A stretch of 64,000 bases of DNA from Poriferisodalis sp965116245 (lineage in GTDB: Bacteria > Actinomycetota > Acidimicrobiia > Acidimicrobiales > Poriferisodalaceae): NCBI GenBank assembly GCA_965116245.1, contig OZ220497.1, positions 2,666,001 through 2,730,000 on the forward strand. Direction: 5' to 3'. Positions within the stretch are counted from its first letter, which is position 1. Every line of letters starts with the position of its first letter. Shown piece after piece: positions 1 through 7,245 of this stretch. A program made the position numbers and the translations under genes. The notes beneath the pieces are model-generated. The model saw only the letters and a list, made by a program, of their open reading frames with translations. It ran no database searches and was not told the origin of the DNA.

Positions 1-56
1 AGTCGCTGTCTAGGTACGGCTTGGCTGGCGGATTGACTGCCGGGCGGATTGCCAGC

Positions 57-2537
57 TCAGTCGCAGGCTTCGCATACCTCGGGGTTTTCGAGCGAGCATG
101 AGACGGCATCGGTGGCTTGCTGCGACATGGCAGTCGCGTCACGCATCGCCGACACGTTTGCGTGCTGTTGCGGCCCTGCGGTTGCGTCCGCCACCGATGT
201 CGCCGAAGACACCGGCTCGGTAGTGGTCTGGTTGATGCGAGTAGCCGGGCGAGAACGCAGGTAATAGGTGGTCTTGAGTCCCGACTTCCAGGCGTGCATA
301 TACATCGAGGAGAGCTTTCCGATGCTGGGACTCTCCATAAACAGGTTCAACGACTGGCTCTGATCGACGTACGCGCCACGGGCCGCCGCCATATCAATGA
401 GAGCACGCTGAGGCAGCTCCCACGCCGTGCGAAACACCCTCCGCACCTCTTCGGGAATCTCCGCGATCTCTGCGACGGAGCCCTCCGCCATTTTGATGCG
501 GTTCGCCATCTGTTCGTCCCACAGGCCACGTGCCTGGAGCTCGCGCACCAGATAGTGGTTGATCTGCATGAACTCACCAGACAGCGTCTCGCGCTTGAAC
601 AGATTCGATACCTGCGGCTCAATGCACTCATAGCAGCCAGCGATAGACGCGATGGTGGCCGTGGGTGCAATAGCCACTAGCAGCGAGTTTCGCAGCCCGT
701 GCTGGCCGATCCGCTCCCGCAGTTCCGCCCAGCGTTGTGTCTGCGATGGCTCGGTACCCCACAGGTCAAACTGCAGCGTGCCCGCGGCCGCGCGGGTCTG
801 AGCGAAAGCCGGGTGAGGCCCATACTGGCGGGCCAGCTCGCAGCTAGACCAGAGTGCCCAGTAGTAGATCTCTTCAGCTATTCGGGCGGCCACCTGAACT
901 GCTTCGGGCGAGTCGAACGCCAAGCCGAGCTGGAAGAACACGTCCTGGAGCCCCATGACCCCGAGTCCGACTGGACGCCACCGCTCATTGGAGTGGGCCG
1001 CGGGCCGTGTCGGGTAGTAGTTAATGTCCACGACGCGGTCCAGGAACGGCACCGCGGTGCGCACCACCTCACCCAGCGCGTCGTAGTCAACTGCGCCGTC
1101 AACCACCAGCTTGGCCAAATTGACCGATCCAAGGTTGCACACCGCCGTCTCGGTACTGCTGGTTACCTCCACGATCTCGGTACACAGATTCGACAGATGA
1201 ACAACGTTCTCGGGCTCGGCGGTCTGATTGGACTTGGCGTTTGCTGCATCTTTGAACGTCATCCAGCCGTTGCCCGTCTGAGCCAGGGTGCGCATCATGC
1301 GGCTGTACAGCTCACGGGCTGGTACCTGCCGTTCGTATAGGCCTTCGGCTTCGGCTTCGCGGTACGCATCCGCGAACTCTTCACCCCACAGGTCGCACAG
1401 ATGCGGCACAACCTTGGGGTCAAATAGCGACCACTGCCAGTCGTTGGCGACTCGACGCATGAACTCATCAGGCACCCAGTTGGCCAAATTCAAATTGTGG
1501 GTACGCCGAGCGTGATCGCCGGTGGAGTCCTTCAGCTCCAAAAACTCCTCTATATCGGCGTGCCACGACTCCAAATACACGCACGCCGCCCCCTTGCGGC
1601 GCCCACCCTGATTCACCGCAGCTACAGACGAGTCGAGTGTTTTGAGCCACGGCACAACGCCGTTCGACAGGCCGTTGGTGCCCGAGATCAGCGAGCCCCG
1701 CGACCGCACCCGATGCCAACCCACGCCGATGCCGCCAGCGAACTTTGAGAGCTTCGCGATGTCGGAGTAGCGATCGTAGATGCCCTCCAATGAATCGGTG
1801 GGACTGTCAAGCAGATAGCACGACGACATCTGCGGATGGGAAGTGCCGGAGTTGAACAGCGTTGGCGACGATGGCAGGTAGCGCAAACTGGAAATGAGTT
1901 CGTAGAAGGAGATGGCCTCCTCAGCGGACTCCGACAGGCCGCACGCAACTCGCAACATGAAGTACTGCGGCGTCTCAATCACAGAGCGCCGCTGAGGATG
2001 CCGCAGCAGGTAACGGTCGTAGACAGTGCGCAATCCGAAGAACTCAAAATCGCCGTTGCGCTCTGGCGCTACCGCGTCGTTGAGCTTGCGGGCGTTAGCC
2101 GCCACGAAGCTCGCCACCTCAGCGCCGATGAGCCCACGTTCGCTGCCTTCGCTCACCGACTGGCTGAAGGAGTAAATGTTCTGGTTCTGCACTTCCTTGT
2201 CGATGTAGGTCGCAAGCAAGCGTGCAGCCAGCTTCGAGTAGTTCGGCTCGTCGCAGATCAGCGCAGCCGCCGTGCGAATAGACAGCTCGTCAAGCTCGGT
2301 GGTCGTAGCACCATCGTGGAGACCGGAAATGGTCCGCGTCGCGACCCGCATCGGATCCACACCGGCCAGCCCGTCCGCGCAGCGCTCCACCGCACGCACG
2401 ATCTTGTTGACGTCAACCGACTGAAGCGAGCCGTCCCGCTTCTGAACACGCATGCCGGGCGTGCTCGCGTTGGCGCTCGTACTACGTTGCGCCGCCAATG
2501 CCGCTGTGGGCGCAGGAGGCGCCTCGGTGATGCTCAT
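57..2537 (-). CDS. nrdA: Ribonucleoside-diphosphate reductase, class I alpha (large) subunit
   Basis: Reduces ribonucleotides to deoxyribonucleotides for DNA synthesis, working with a radical-generating small subunit that is not in the window (nrdB would lie below base 57). The 826-residue protein has an N-terminal ATP-cone at about residues 29-115 (starting MRVQKRDGS), an active-site Cys near residue 240 (SSCYLL), the catalytic NLCTEI motif near 447-452, a second active-site Cys near 467 (CNLGSVNL), and a C-terminal CEACD tail whose cysteine pair would relay electrons from thioredoxin or glutaredoxin. A roughly 50-residue low-complexity stretch rich in Ala, Thr and Gln separates the barrel from that tail. 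The ATG at 2537 follows an intergenic region with a strong inverted repeat. Family assignment is secure; the metal subclass cannot be told from this subunit alone. Confidence 0.95.
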   Translation of the reverse strand: MSITEAPPAPTAALAAQRSTSANASTPGMRVQKRDGSLQSVDVNKIVRAVERCADGLAGVDPMRVATRTISGLHDGATTTELDELSIRTAAALICDEPNYSKLAARLLATYIDKEVQNQNIYSFSQSVSEGSERGLIGAEVASFVAANARKLNDAVAPERNGDFEFFGLRTVYDRYLLRHPQRRSVIETPQYFMLRVACGLSESAEEAISFYELISSLRYLPSSPTLFNSGTSHPQMSSCYLLDSPTDSLEGIYDRYSDIAKLSKFAGGIGVGWHRVRSRGSLISGTNGLSNGVVPWLKTLDSSVAAVNQGGRRKGAACVYLESWHADIEEFLELKDSTGDHARRTHNLNLANWVPDEFMRRVANDWQWSLFDPKVVPHLCDLWGEEFADAYREAEAEGLYERQVPARELYSRMMRTLAQTGNGWMTFKDAANAKSNQTAEPENVVHLSNLCTEIVEVTSSTETAVCNLGSVNLAKLVVDGAVDYDALGEVVRTAVPFLDRVVDINYYPTRPAAHSNERWRPVGLGVMGLQDVFFQLGLAFDSPEAVQVAARIAEEIYYWALWSSCELARQYGPHPAFAQTRAAAGTLQFDLWGTEPSQTQRWAELRERIGQHGLRNSLLVAIAPTATIASIAGCYECIEPQVSNLFKRETLSGEFMQINHYLVRELQARGLWDEQMANRIKMAEGSVAEIAEIPEEVRRVFRTAWELPQRALIDMAAARGAYVDQSQSLNLFMESPSIGKLSSMYMHAWKSGLKTTYYLRSRPATRINQTTTEPVSSATSVADATAGPQQHANVSAMRDATAMSQQATDAVSCSLENPEVCEACD

Positions 2538-2708
2538 CTAACGCCGTGCATTCGTCGCACGCACGTGACGCCTGCCGTGCAGTCCGCCATCCTTGCCTCT
2601 TCCCTACCTTGGCTGGCACTACTCACCAACCCTGCGTATGAGGACTGCGGCGCAGCCCGTCATCGCTCTCTCCATTCGCTTGTCTCAAGGCGCACTTGCC
2701 TCAAGGGT

Positions 2709-2772
2709 TGTGGAGCGAGCGACTGGGTCGCTTGCTCCACAGCATAGTTACACCAATGTAGTTACACCAATG
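2709..2772. promoter_or_regulatory. 15-bp inverted repeat plus 14-bp direct repeat in the nrdA / reductase intergenic region
   Basis: The 346-base gap between the divergent nrdA and FAD-reductase genes (2538-2883) holds no gene. Bases 2709-2723 and 2727-2741 form an inverted repeat of 15 bp with one mismatch and a 3-base loop. Next to it a 14-bp unit (tagttacaccaatg) is present twice in tandem at 2745-2758 and 2759-2772. On the minus strand a TTGGTG / TATGCT pair with an 18-base spacer falls in the direct repeat and could be an nrdA promoter, which would place the inverted repeat just downstream of the start point. The repeat does not match the NrdR box consensus as I know it. Operator function is inference. 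Confidence 0.4.
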
Positions 2773-2883
2773 TGAGAGACAGTTATACCGCGTCCGAAGG
2801 CACCAGCGCGCATGGTGCCGCAAAGGTGATCACCGTGTCGCGAAGGTGAGCCCTGTTCCTGTTGGAGCTGGCAGACTTATGGG

Positions 2884-4230
2884 GTGTCAGCCAACGCCAA
2901 TCGCATACTCGTCGTCGGGGCTTCCCTGGCGGGAGCGCGCGCTGCGCACAGCATTCGGGCTGCGGGCCACGATGGGCCGCTGACGCTCATAGGTGCCGAA
3001 GCGCACCTCCCTTATGACCGGCCTCCGCTGTCCAAGGACTTCCTCACCGGCGACCGTGATGCCGCCTCGCTGTCACTAGACCCCGACGGCACCTACGACG
3101 ATCTCAACGTCGAGGTCATGTTGAGCACTCGCGCTGTGGGGCTCGACGTGGAGGCCAGCACAGTTGACGTTGCGCCAACAGTCGGCGGAAGCCCAGCAGC
3201 CAGCGGGAACATTGAGACTTTGCCCTTCGACGGTCTCGTCATCGCCACAGGCGCAGCGGCACGATCGCTGCCCGGTACGCCAGACCTGGCGGGCGTTCAC
3301 ACACTGCGGACTCTGGACGACGCGACTGCCATTAGAGACGGCCTGTTAGCCGGAGCGAAAGTCGCCGTGGTCGGCGGCGGGTTTATCGGTTCGGAAGTTG
3401 CGGCTGCTGCCAAGGCTCAAGGCTGCGAGGTAACCGTGATCGAAGCGGCGCTGGCCCCTCTGGTGCGCGGGCTGGGTGCAGAGATAGGCGGTCGCGTCGG
3501 CACGTTGCACGCCGACAACGGTGTCGAACTACGACTCGGCGTGGGGGTCGATCGCGTGCTGGGAAGCGACCGGGTCGAAGCCATCGCGATGGCGGACGGC
3601 AGTCGGGTTGAAGCCGACCTGGTGGTTGTAGGCATCGGGGTGGTGCCGAACACGGCTTGGCTGGCTGGCTCGGGTCTGAGGGTCGATAACGGCGTGGTAT
3701 GCGACGCGACTCTGAACTGCGGTCGACCCGGCATCTACGCCGTGGGCGACGTGGCACGAGTGCCCAACAAATGGCTGCACCCGCTGCTAGGTGACGAACC
3801 AGTCCGAGTGGAGCATTGGACAGCCGCGGTTGAGCACGGCATGGCGGTGGGTCGCAATGTGGTCGCACCCGAGGAGGCCCAGCCACACGAATCGGTGCCC
3901 TTTGTGTGGTCGGACCAGTACGACGCTCGAATCCAGATCGCCGGGCACCCCGACCCAAGCGACGACGTAGAAGTGCTGATCGGCCCAGCGGAGCCCAGTC
4001 TCAAAGTGCCCAATCTCAGAGTATCTGGCCCACAAGCATCTGGCCCACAAGCATCTGGCCCAGGAGCTTCAACCTCAGAGCGTTCGTTCTTGGCTGGCTA
4101 CCGGCGTAATGGTCGCCTCAGCGCCGTCATGGCGCTTGACGCGATTCGGCCATTCGTCAGGTTCCGCCGTTTGCTCTCCAACCATCCCAGTTGGGACGAA
4201 GCACTAGAACTGGCAGCCACGCTGCAATAG
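2884..4230 (+). CDS. FAD-dependent NAD(P)H:ferredoxin (rubredoxin) reductase-like oxidoreductase
   Basis: A pyridine nucleotide-disulfide oxidoreductase of the ferredoxin-reductase type, which passes electrons from NAD(P)H through FAD to a ferredoxin or rubredoxin. Visible motifs are the FAD GxGxxG-like VVGASLAGARAAH near residue 9, PYDRPPLSK near 45 (typical of rhodocoxin/putidaredoxin reductases), the NAD-binding VVGGGFIGSEVAAAA near 162, and the second FAD motif GIYAVGDVARVPN near 282. The family is usually about 400 residues. The extra length here is a C-terminal insert of three SGPQA-type repeats (15-bp units) before the conserved end. The start is GTG at 2884. No partner ferredoxin is adjacent, so the electron acceptor is unknown. 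Confidence 0.9.
   Translation: MSANANRILVVGASLAGARAAHSIRAAGHDGPLTLIGAEAHLPYDRPPLSKDFLTGDRDAASLSLDPDGTYDDLNVEVMLSTRAVGLDVEASTVDVAPTVGGSPAASGNIETLPFDGLVIATGAAARSLPGTPDLAGVHTLRTLDDATAIRDGLLAGAKVAVVGGGFIGSEVAAAAKAQGCEVTVIEAALAPLVRGLGAEIGGRVGTLHADNGVELRLGVGVDRVLGSDRVEAIAMADGSRVEADLVVVGIGVVPNTAWLAGSGLRVDNGVVCDATLNCGRPGIYAVGDVARVPNKWLHPLLGDEPVRVEHWTAAVEHGMAVGRNVVAPEEAQPHESVPFVWSDQYDARIQIAGHPDPSDDVEVLIGPAEPSLKVPNLRVSGPQASGPQASGPGASTSERSFLAGYRRNGRLSAVMALDAIRPFVRFRRLLSNHPSWDEALELAATLQ
4024..4068 (+). repeat. Three tandem 15-bp units inside the reductase gene
   Basis: The unit tctggcccacaagca is present three times (4024-4038, 4039-4053, 4054-4068, the last diverged) and encodes SGPQA, SGPQA, SGPGA. 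It is frame-preserving and lies between the catalytic body and the conserved C-terminal segment. It is one of many such repeats in the window. Confidence 0.9.
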
Positions 4231-4982
4231 GGCCCAGCACGCCGACGAACGTGACAGTGACCGCAGGAGACACAGAAGCGACCGTGTCGTGGTCCGCTGG
4301 CGGTACCGGCGATGGCGGTGGTTGCACGACCGACGAGTATTTTGTGACCATCTACGATGCGACTCAACAGTCGTTCCCGGTAGTAGCTGAGTCGTTGCCG
4401 ATCACATCGGGTACCAGTTGGTTTGTTGACGAGCTGTCTCCAGCTAAGCGCCATTATGTGGAAGTAGAAGCCTATGGTGATGGTTGGGGCGAAGATTGTG
4501 ACGATGAGACCTCGCGTGGCCTAGGTACTGCGTTTTTCACAACGAATGCCTCCACGTCAACGAGTGATCCCTCTGCGCCAGCCACGCGCAAATTACGTAC
4601 ACCACTACCGGTTCGTAATCTGCAAGTCAGCTTCAACGGTAGCGGTGATCTGATAGTCACGTGGGATAAGCCGCGCGACATTGGCAGCAAACGCAATAAG
4701 CGTTGCGCGTATACACACAGTTTATCCGCTAGTCACGCAACTCAGTCCATTGAATACAGCATAGAAGTAGACCAGATATTCGGCGGCGGGGCCAGCATCA
4801 CAGAACTCATCACAGCAGATTCGGATGTCTATTTTAGGTCCAACGCCGCCAAACTGACCAGGACCATTGCCAGTTCCAAGATTCCAAACGGCACTGGCCA
4901 CAACTTACGAGTCACCGTGTCCGCATACTCTGACGTATGCGACTTTTGGTCCAAAACTCGCGACATTACTTGGTGGAAGTAA
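4191..4982 (+). CDS. Two-domain fibronectin type III protein, probably a gene remnant
   Basis: The 263-residue reading frame holds two FN3-like beta-sandwich domains. The first runs from about residue 16 to 118 (STPTNVTVTAG, ATVSWSAGG, HYVEVEAYG) and the second from about 138 to 261 (PVRNLQVSFN, DLIVTWDKP, LRVTVSAYSD). FN3 repeats of this kind are normally parts of exported surface proteins, yet no signal peptide, membrane anchor or catalytic domain is present. The longest start is a TTG at 4191 that overlaps the end of the reductase gene by 40 bases; GTG codons at 4251 and 4257 are alternatives that would cut into the first domain. It is richer in A/T than its neighbours. I read it as the 3' remnant of a larger surface-protein gene, although expression as a small protein is possible. 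Confidence 0.55.
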   Translation: MGRSTRTGSHAAIGPSTPTNVTVTAGDTEATVSWSAGGTGDGGGCTTDEYFVTIYDATQQSFPVVAESLPITSGTSWFVDELSPAKRHYVEVEAYGDGWGEDCDDETSRGLGTAFFTTNASTSTSDPSAPATRKLRTPLPVRNLQVSFNGSGDLIVTWDKPRDIGSKRNKRCAYTHSLSASHATQSIEYSIEVDQIFGGGASITELITADSDVYFRSNAAKLTRTIASSKIPNGTGHNLRVTVSAYSDVCDFWSKTRDITWWK

Positions 4983-5117
4983 ACCCACCAGGCCATATTT
5001 TCTGAGCAGGCTATGCCCCGGTCACGACGCAGGATCGTGGCCGGGGCTATCCGCGCCAGTCAAACTTAACCGCGCCAGTCTAACTGAACGCGGACGACAA
5101 CACGGTCGACATTGCTG

Positions 5118-5192
5118 TCGGGCTGAGAGGATTTGAACCTCCGACCCCTGGTCCCCCAGACCAGTGCGCTAACCAGACTGCGCCACAGCCCG
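5118..5192 (-). tRNA. tRNA-Pro(GGG)
   Basis: The minus strand folds into a full cloverleaf: acceptor stem CGGGCTG/CAGCCCG, D-stem GCGC/GCGC, anticodon stem CTGGT/ACCAG around the loop CTGGGGG (anticodon GGG, proline), and T-arm GGAGG-TTCAAAT-CCTCT. The discriminator base is A. CCA is not encoded, as is common in actinobacteria. It is transcribed in the same direction as der, which lies upstream. Confidence 0.95.
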
Positions 5193-5235
5193 TGATAGTC
5201 GGCAGGCTATCGGGTGGCGCGGGCTTCGGTGCAGT

Positions 5236-5565
5236 TCAAAGCGATGTAATCGCGGCCGCAGTGCCAAGCACGGCGCCGATCCACTGAATGAGCCACACGA
5301 CTCCTTCAAGCGCGCGCCAACCCAAATAGACCGTTGCCATGATCACCACGAGCCAGAAGTGCCAAGGCGCTGTGGGCCCACGTGAAGTCTGACCGCGTTG
5401 CCTATGTTGGAACTGGCTGCCCTTGGACTGTCTTAGGCGTAGCCGCGACTGTCTTTGGCCATGCTCTTTAGCGTTGGGCGCACGGTCGGCGCGCCGTACT
5501 GCTGCACCATGGACATGCCGCTTCAAACGTGATGCTCTGCGCACCCTCAGACCCGTCCTGTCCAC
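5236..5565 (-). CDS. Small basic membrane protein downstream of der (unknown function)
   Basis: The 109-residue frame has an Arg/Gln/Lys-rich N-terminal half followed by two hydrophobic segments (roughly residues 68-85 and 88-107, WHFWLVVIMATVYLG and VVWLIQWIGAVLGTA). It would be a small inner-membrane protein with a cytoplasmic basic tail. It starts 22 bases after the der stop codon on the same strand, so co-transcription with der is likely. The N-terminus is uncertain: ATG at 5565 or GTG at 5544. I do not recognise a family. It could be spurious, but the clustering of hydrophobic residues and the operon position favour a gene. Confidence 0.45.
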   Translation of the reverse strand: MDRTGLRVRRASRLKRHVHGAAVRRADRAPNAKEHGQRQSRLRLRQSKGSQFQHRQRGQTSRGPTAPWHFWLVVIMATVYLGWRALEGVVWLIQWIGAVLGTAAAITSL

Positions 5566-5587
5566 TTACGCCGGAGACTCTGAAGCC

Positions 5588-7030
5588 TCATCTGCGCCGC
5601 ACCCGCAGCTTGAGCGGCGTCTTAGCCAGGCCCAAGCCATCCCGCAAGCGGCGTTCCAGATACCGCAGATACGTGGCCGGAAGTTCGCGGTTGGTGAACA
5701 ACGTAAAGGTAGGAGGCTGAGTTGCGGCTTGGGTGGCGTAGAGCACCCGTGCTCCTCCAGGTGCTGGCTGTGCGGATTGTGCTAACTGGACGATCTCGTT
5801 TACCTTGGCCGTCGGTGCCCTCGACTCGTACGCCTCCATGGCCGCCGCTATAGCTGGCACTAAGCGATGCACTCCTCGACCAGTTAGGGCGCTAATGCGC
5901 AACACAGGTGATGTGCCAACGAAGTGCAAGCGCCGCGCTAGTCCCGCCAGGACCCGATCGCGGTCCTCAGCGTCCAGGGTTTCCCACTTGTTCAACAGCA
6001 CCACGATTGGACATCCTGCTGCGTCGATGCGCTCGGCGAGGCGCTGATCCTGTGCGGTCACGCCAACTGTGGCGTCTATGACCAGCAGAACTGCGTCGCA
6101 CGCGTCGATGGCGCGCAGCGCCCGCAGGTTGGCGTAGTACTCAGTGTCGGCGTCAACTCGGGCTTTGCGCCGCATGCCAGCGGTGTCCACGAAACGCACC
6201 GGGCCCGCCTCGGTTTCCACCAGCGTGTCAATGGTGTCGCGGGTTGTGCCACCTTGATGATGCACAACAGAGCGTTCATCGCCTATGAGACGGTTAAACA
6301 GCGTGGACTTGCCCACATTCGGACGTCCCACTATCGCTACCGCTGGCGTCTCACCGTCTCTGCGGTAGCCAGCATTGTTGCTATACGCCTCGCGGTGAGT
6401 GTTGTGGTCACGTTGCGCATCACCACGTCGTGGGCGTGCAATCTGTTCGACAGCAGCCTGGCGAGTATCCGAGGCGGTAAACCCATCTGGCACATCTGGA
6501 TCTGGCCCTGTCAACTCAAGTACGCGGTCCAGCAGGTCACCAACTCCGCGGCCATGCAGAGCCGAAACCGGCCAGGCTTCGCCTAGCCCCAGACGACTGA
6601 ACTCCCAGCGGTCGTCGTCACGTGCAACGTTGTCGGCTTTGTTGGCTACGACCAGCGTCGGACACTCACCGCGTCGCAGCATCGAAGCGATACGGGCATC
6701 GGGTTCGGTGATGCCGACAGTCACGTCCACTACCAGCAGCAGCACACCGGCTTCGCCCATCACGCGCTGGCTCTGCTGAGACACTTTGTCCTCAAGCAAG
6801 TCATCGCCAAGCGAGTCGCCGTGCGCCGACCAACCACCGGTATCGACAACCAGAAACGAGTGACCACGCCAAGTGGCCTCGGCGACTTTGCGGTCACGCG
6901 TCACACCAGGCTCGGGTGCCACCACAGCTTCGCGACGCCCAACGAGCCGGTTGAATAGCGTGGACTTACCGACGTTTGGCCGTCCTACGATGCCGATCAT
7001 CGCCCGATGCGCGTTCATCGCTTCGCTCAT
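5588..7030 (-). CDS. der: Ribosome-assembly GTPase Der (EngA)
   Basis: Tandem-GTPase protein required for 50S subunit maturation. Two complete G domains are visible. The first begins GIVGRPNVGKSTLFNRL near residue 13 with DTGG and NKAD motifs. The second begins AIVGRPNVGKSTLFNRL near 227 with DTAGM and LNKWE. A C-terminal KH-like domain ends RRLRDGLGLAKTPLKLRVRRR-like. The linker between the G domains, near residues 180-225, is longer and more charged than usual (Arg/His/Asp-rich). Total length of 480 is slightly above the family norm. In other actinobacteria der follows cmk directly. Here ispH and an RCC1-type gene on the opposite strand separate it from the cmk operon, so der probably has its own promoter. 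Confidence 0.96.
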   Translation of the reverse strand: MSEAMNAHRAMIGIVGRPNVGKSTLFNRLVGRREAVVAPEPGVTRDRKVAEATWRGHSFLVVDTGGWSAHGDSLGDDLLEDKVSQQSQRVMGEAGVLLLVVDVTVGITEPDARIASMLRRGECPTLVVANKADNVARDDDRWEFSRLGLGEAWPVSALHGRGVGDLLDRVLELTGPDPDVPDGFTASDTRQAAVEQIARPRRGDAQRDHNTHREAYSNNAGYRRDGETPAVAIVGRPNVGKSTLFNRLIGDERSVVHHQGGTTRDTIDTLVETEAGPVRFVDTAGMRRKARVDADTEYYANLRALRAIDACDAVLLVIDATVGVTAQDQRLAERIDAAGCPIVVLLNKWETLDAEDRDRVLAGLARRLHFVGTSPVLRISALTGRGVHRLVPAIAAAMEAYESRAPTAKVNEIVQLAQSAQPAPGGARVLYATQAATQPPTFTLFTNRELPATYLRYLERRLRDGLGLAKTPLKLRVRRR

Positions 7031-7167
7031 GTGCGCTTGCGCCGAGCCGGGGGCGCTAGCGCCTCAACAATCGACCTGGACACGAAGCCAGGATAGATAG
7101 GGGCCGAGACAGATGGGGCGCTCACAGGCCGAACCTCGCCCGCCTTCACACAGACGTTGGGCAGCGC

Positions 7168-7194
7168 TTGCACCCCCCCCCCGCGTGGTATTGT
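7168..7194 (+). promoter_or_regulatory. Probable promoter with a C10 tract in its spacer, upstream of the RCC1-type gene
   Basis: A -35-like TTGCAC (7168-7173) and a -10-like TATTGT (7189-7194) are separated by 15 bases, nine of which belong to a run of ten C (7173-7182). Transcription would start near 7201, giving a leader of about 45 bases with AGGAGG at 7229-7234 before the ATG at 7246. A spacer made of a homopolymer can change length by slippage, so expression of the downstream surface gene may be phase variable. The hexamers are only partial matches and the promoter is a prediction. Confidence 0.45.
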
Positions 7195-7245
7195 CCCGCG
7201 CGCCCGGTTCAGATCAGAGCAGAGCAGCAGGAGGTCTGGAGCCGC

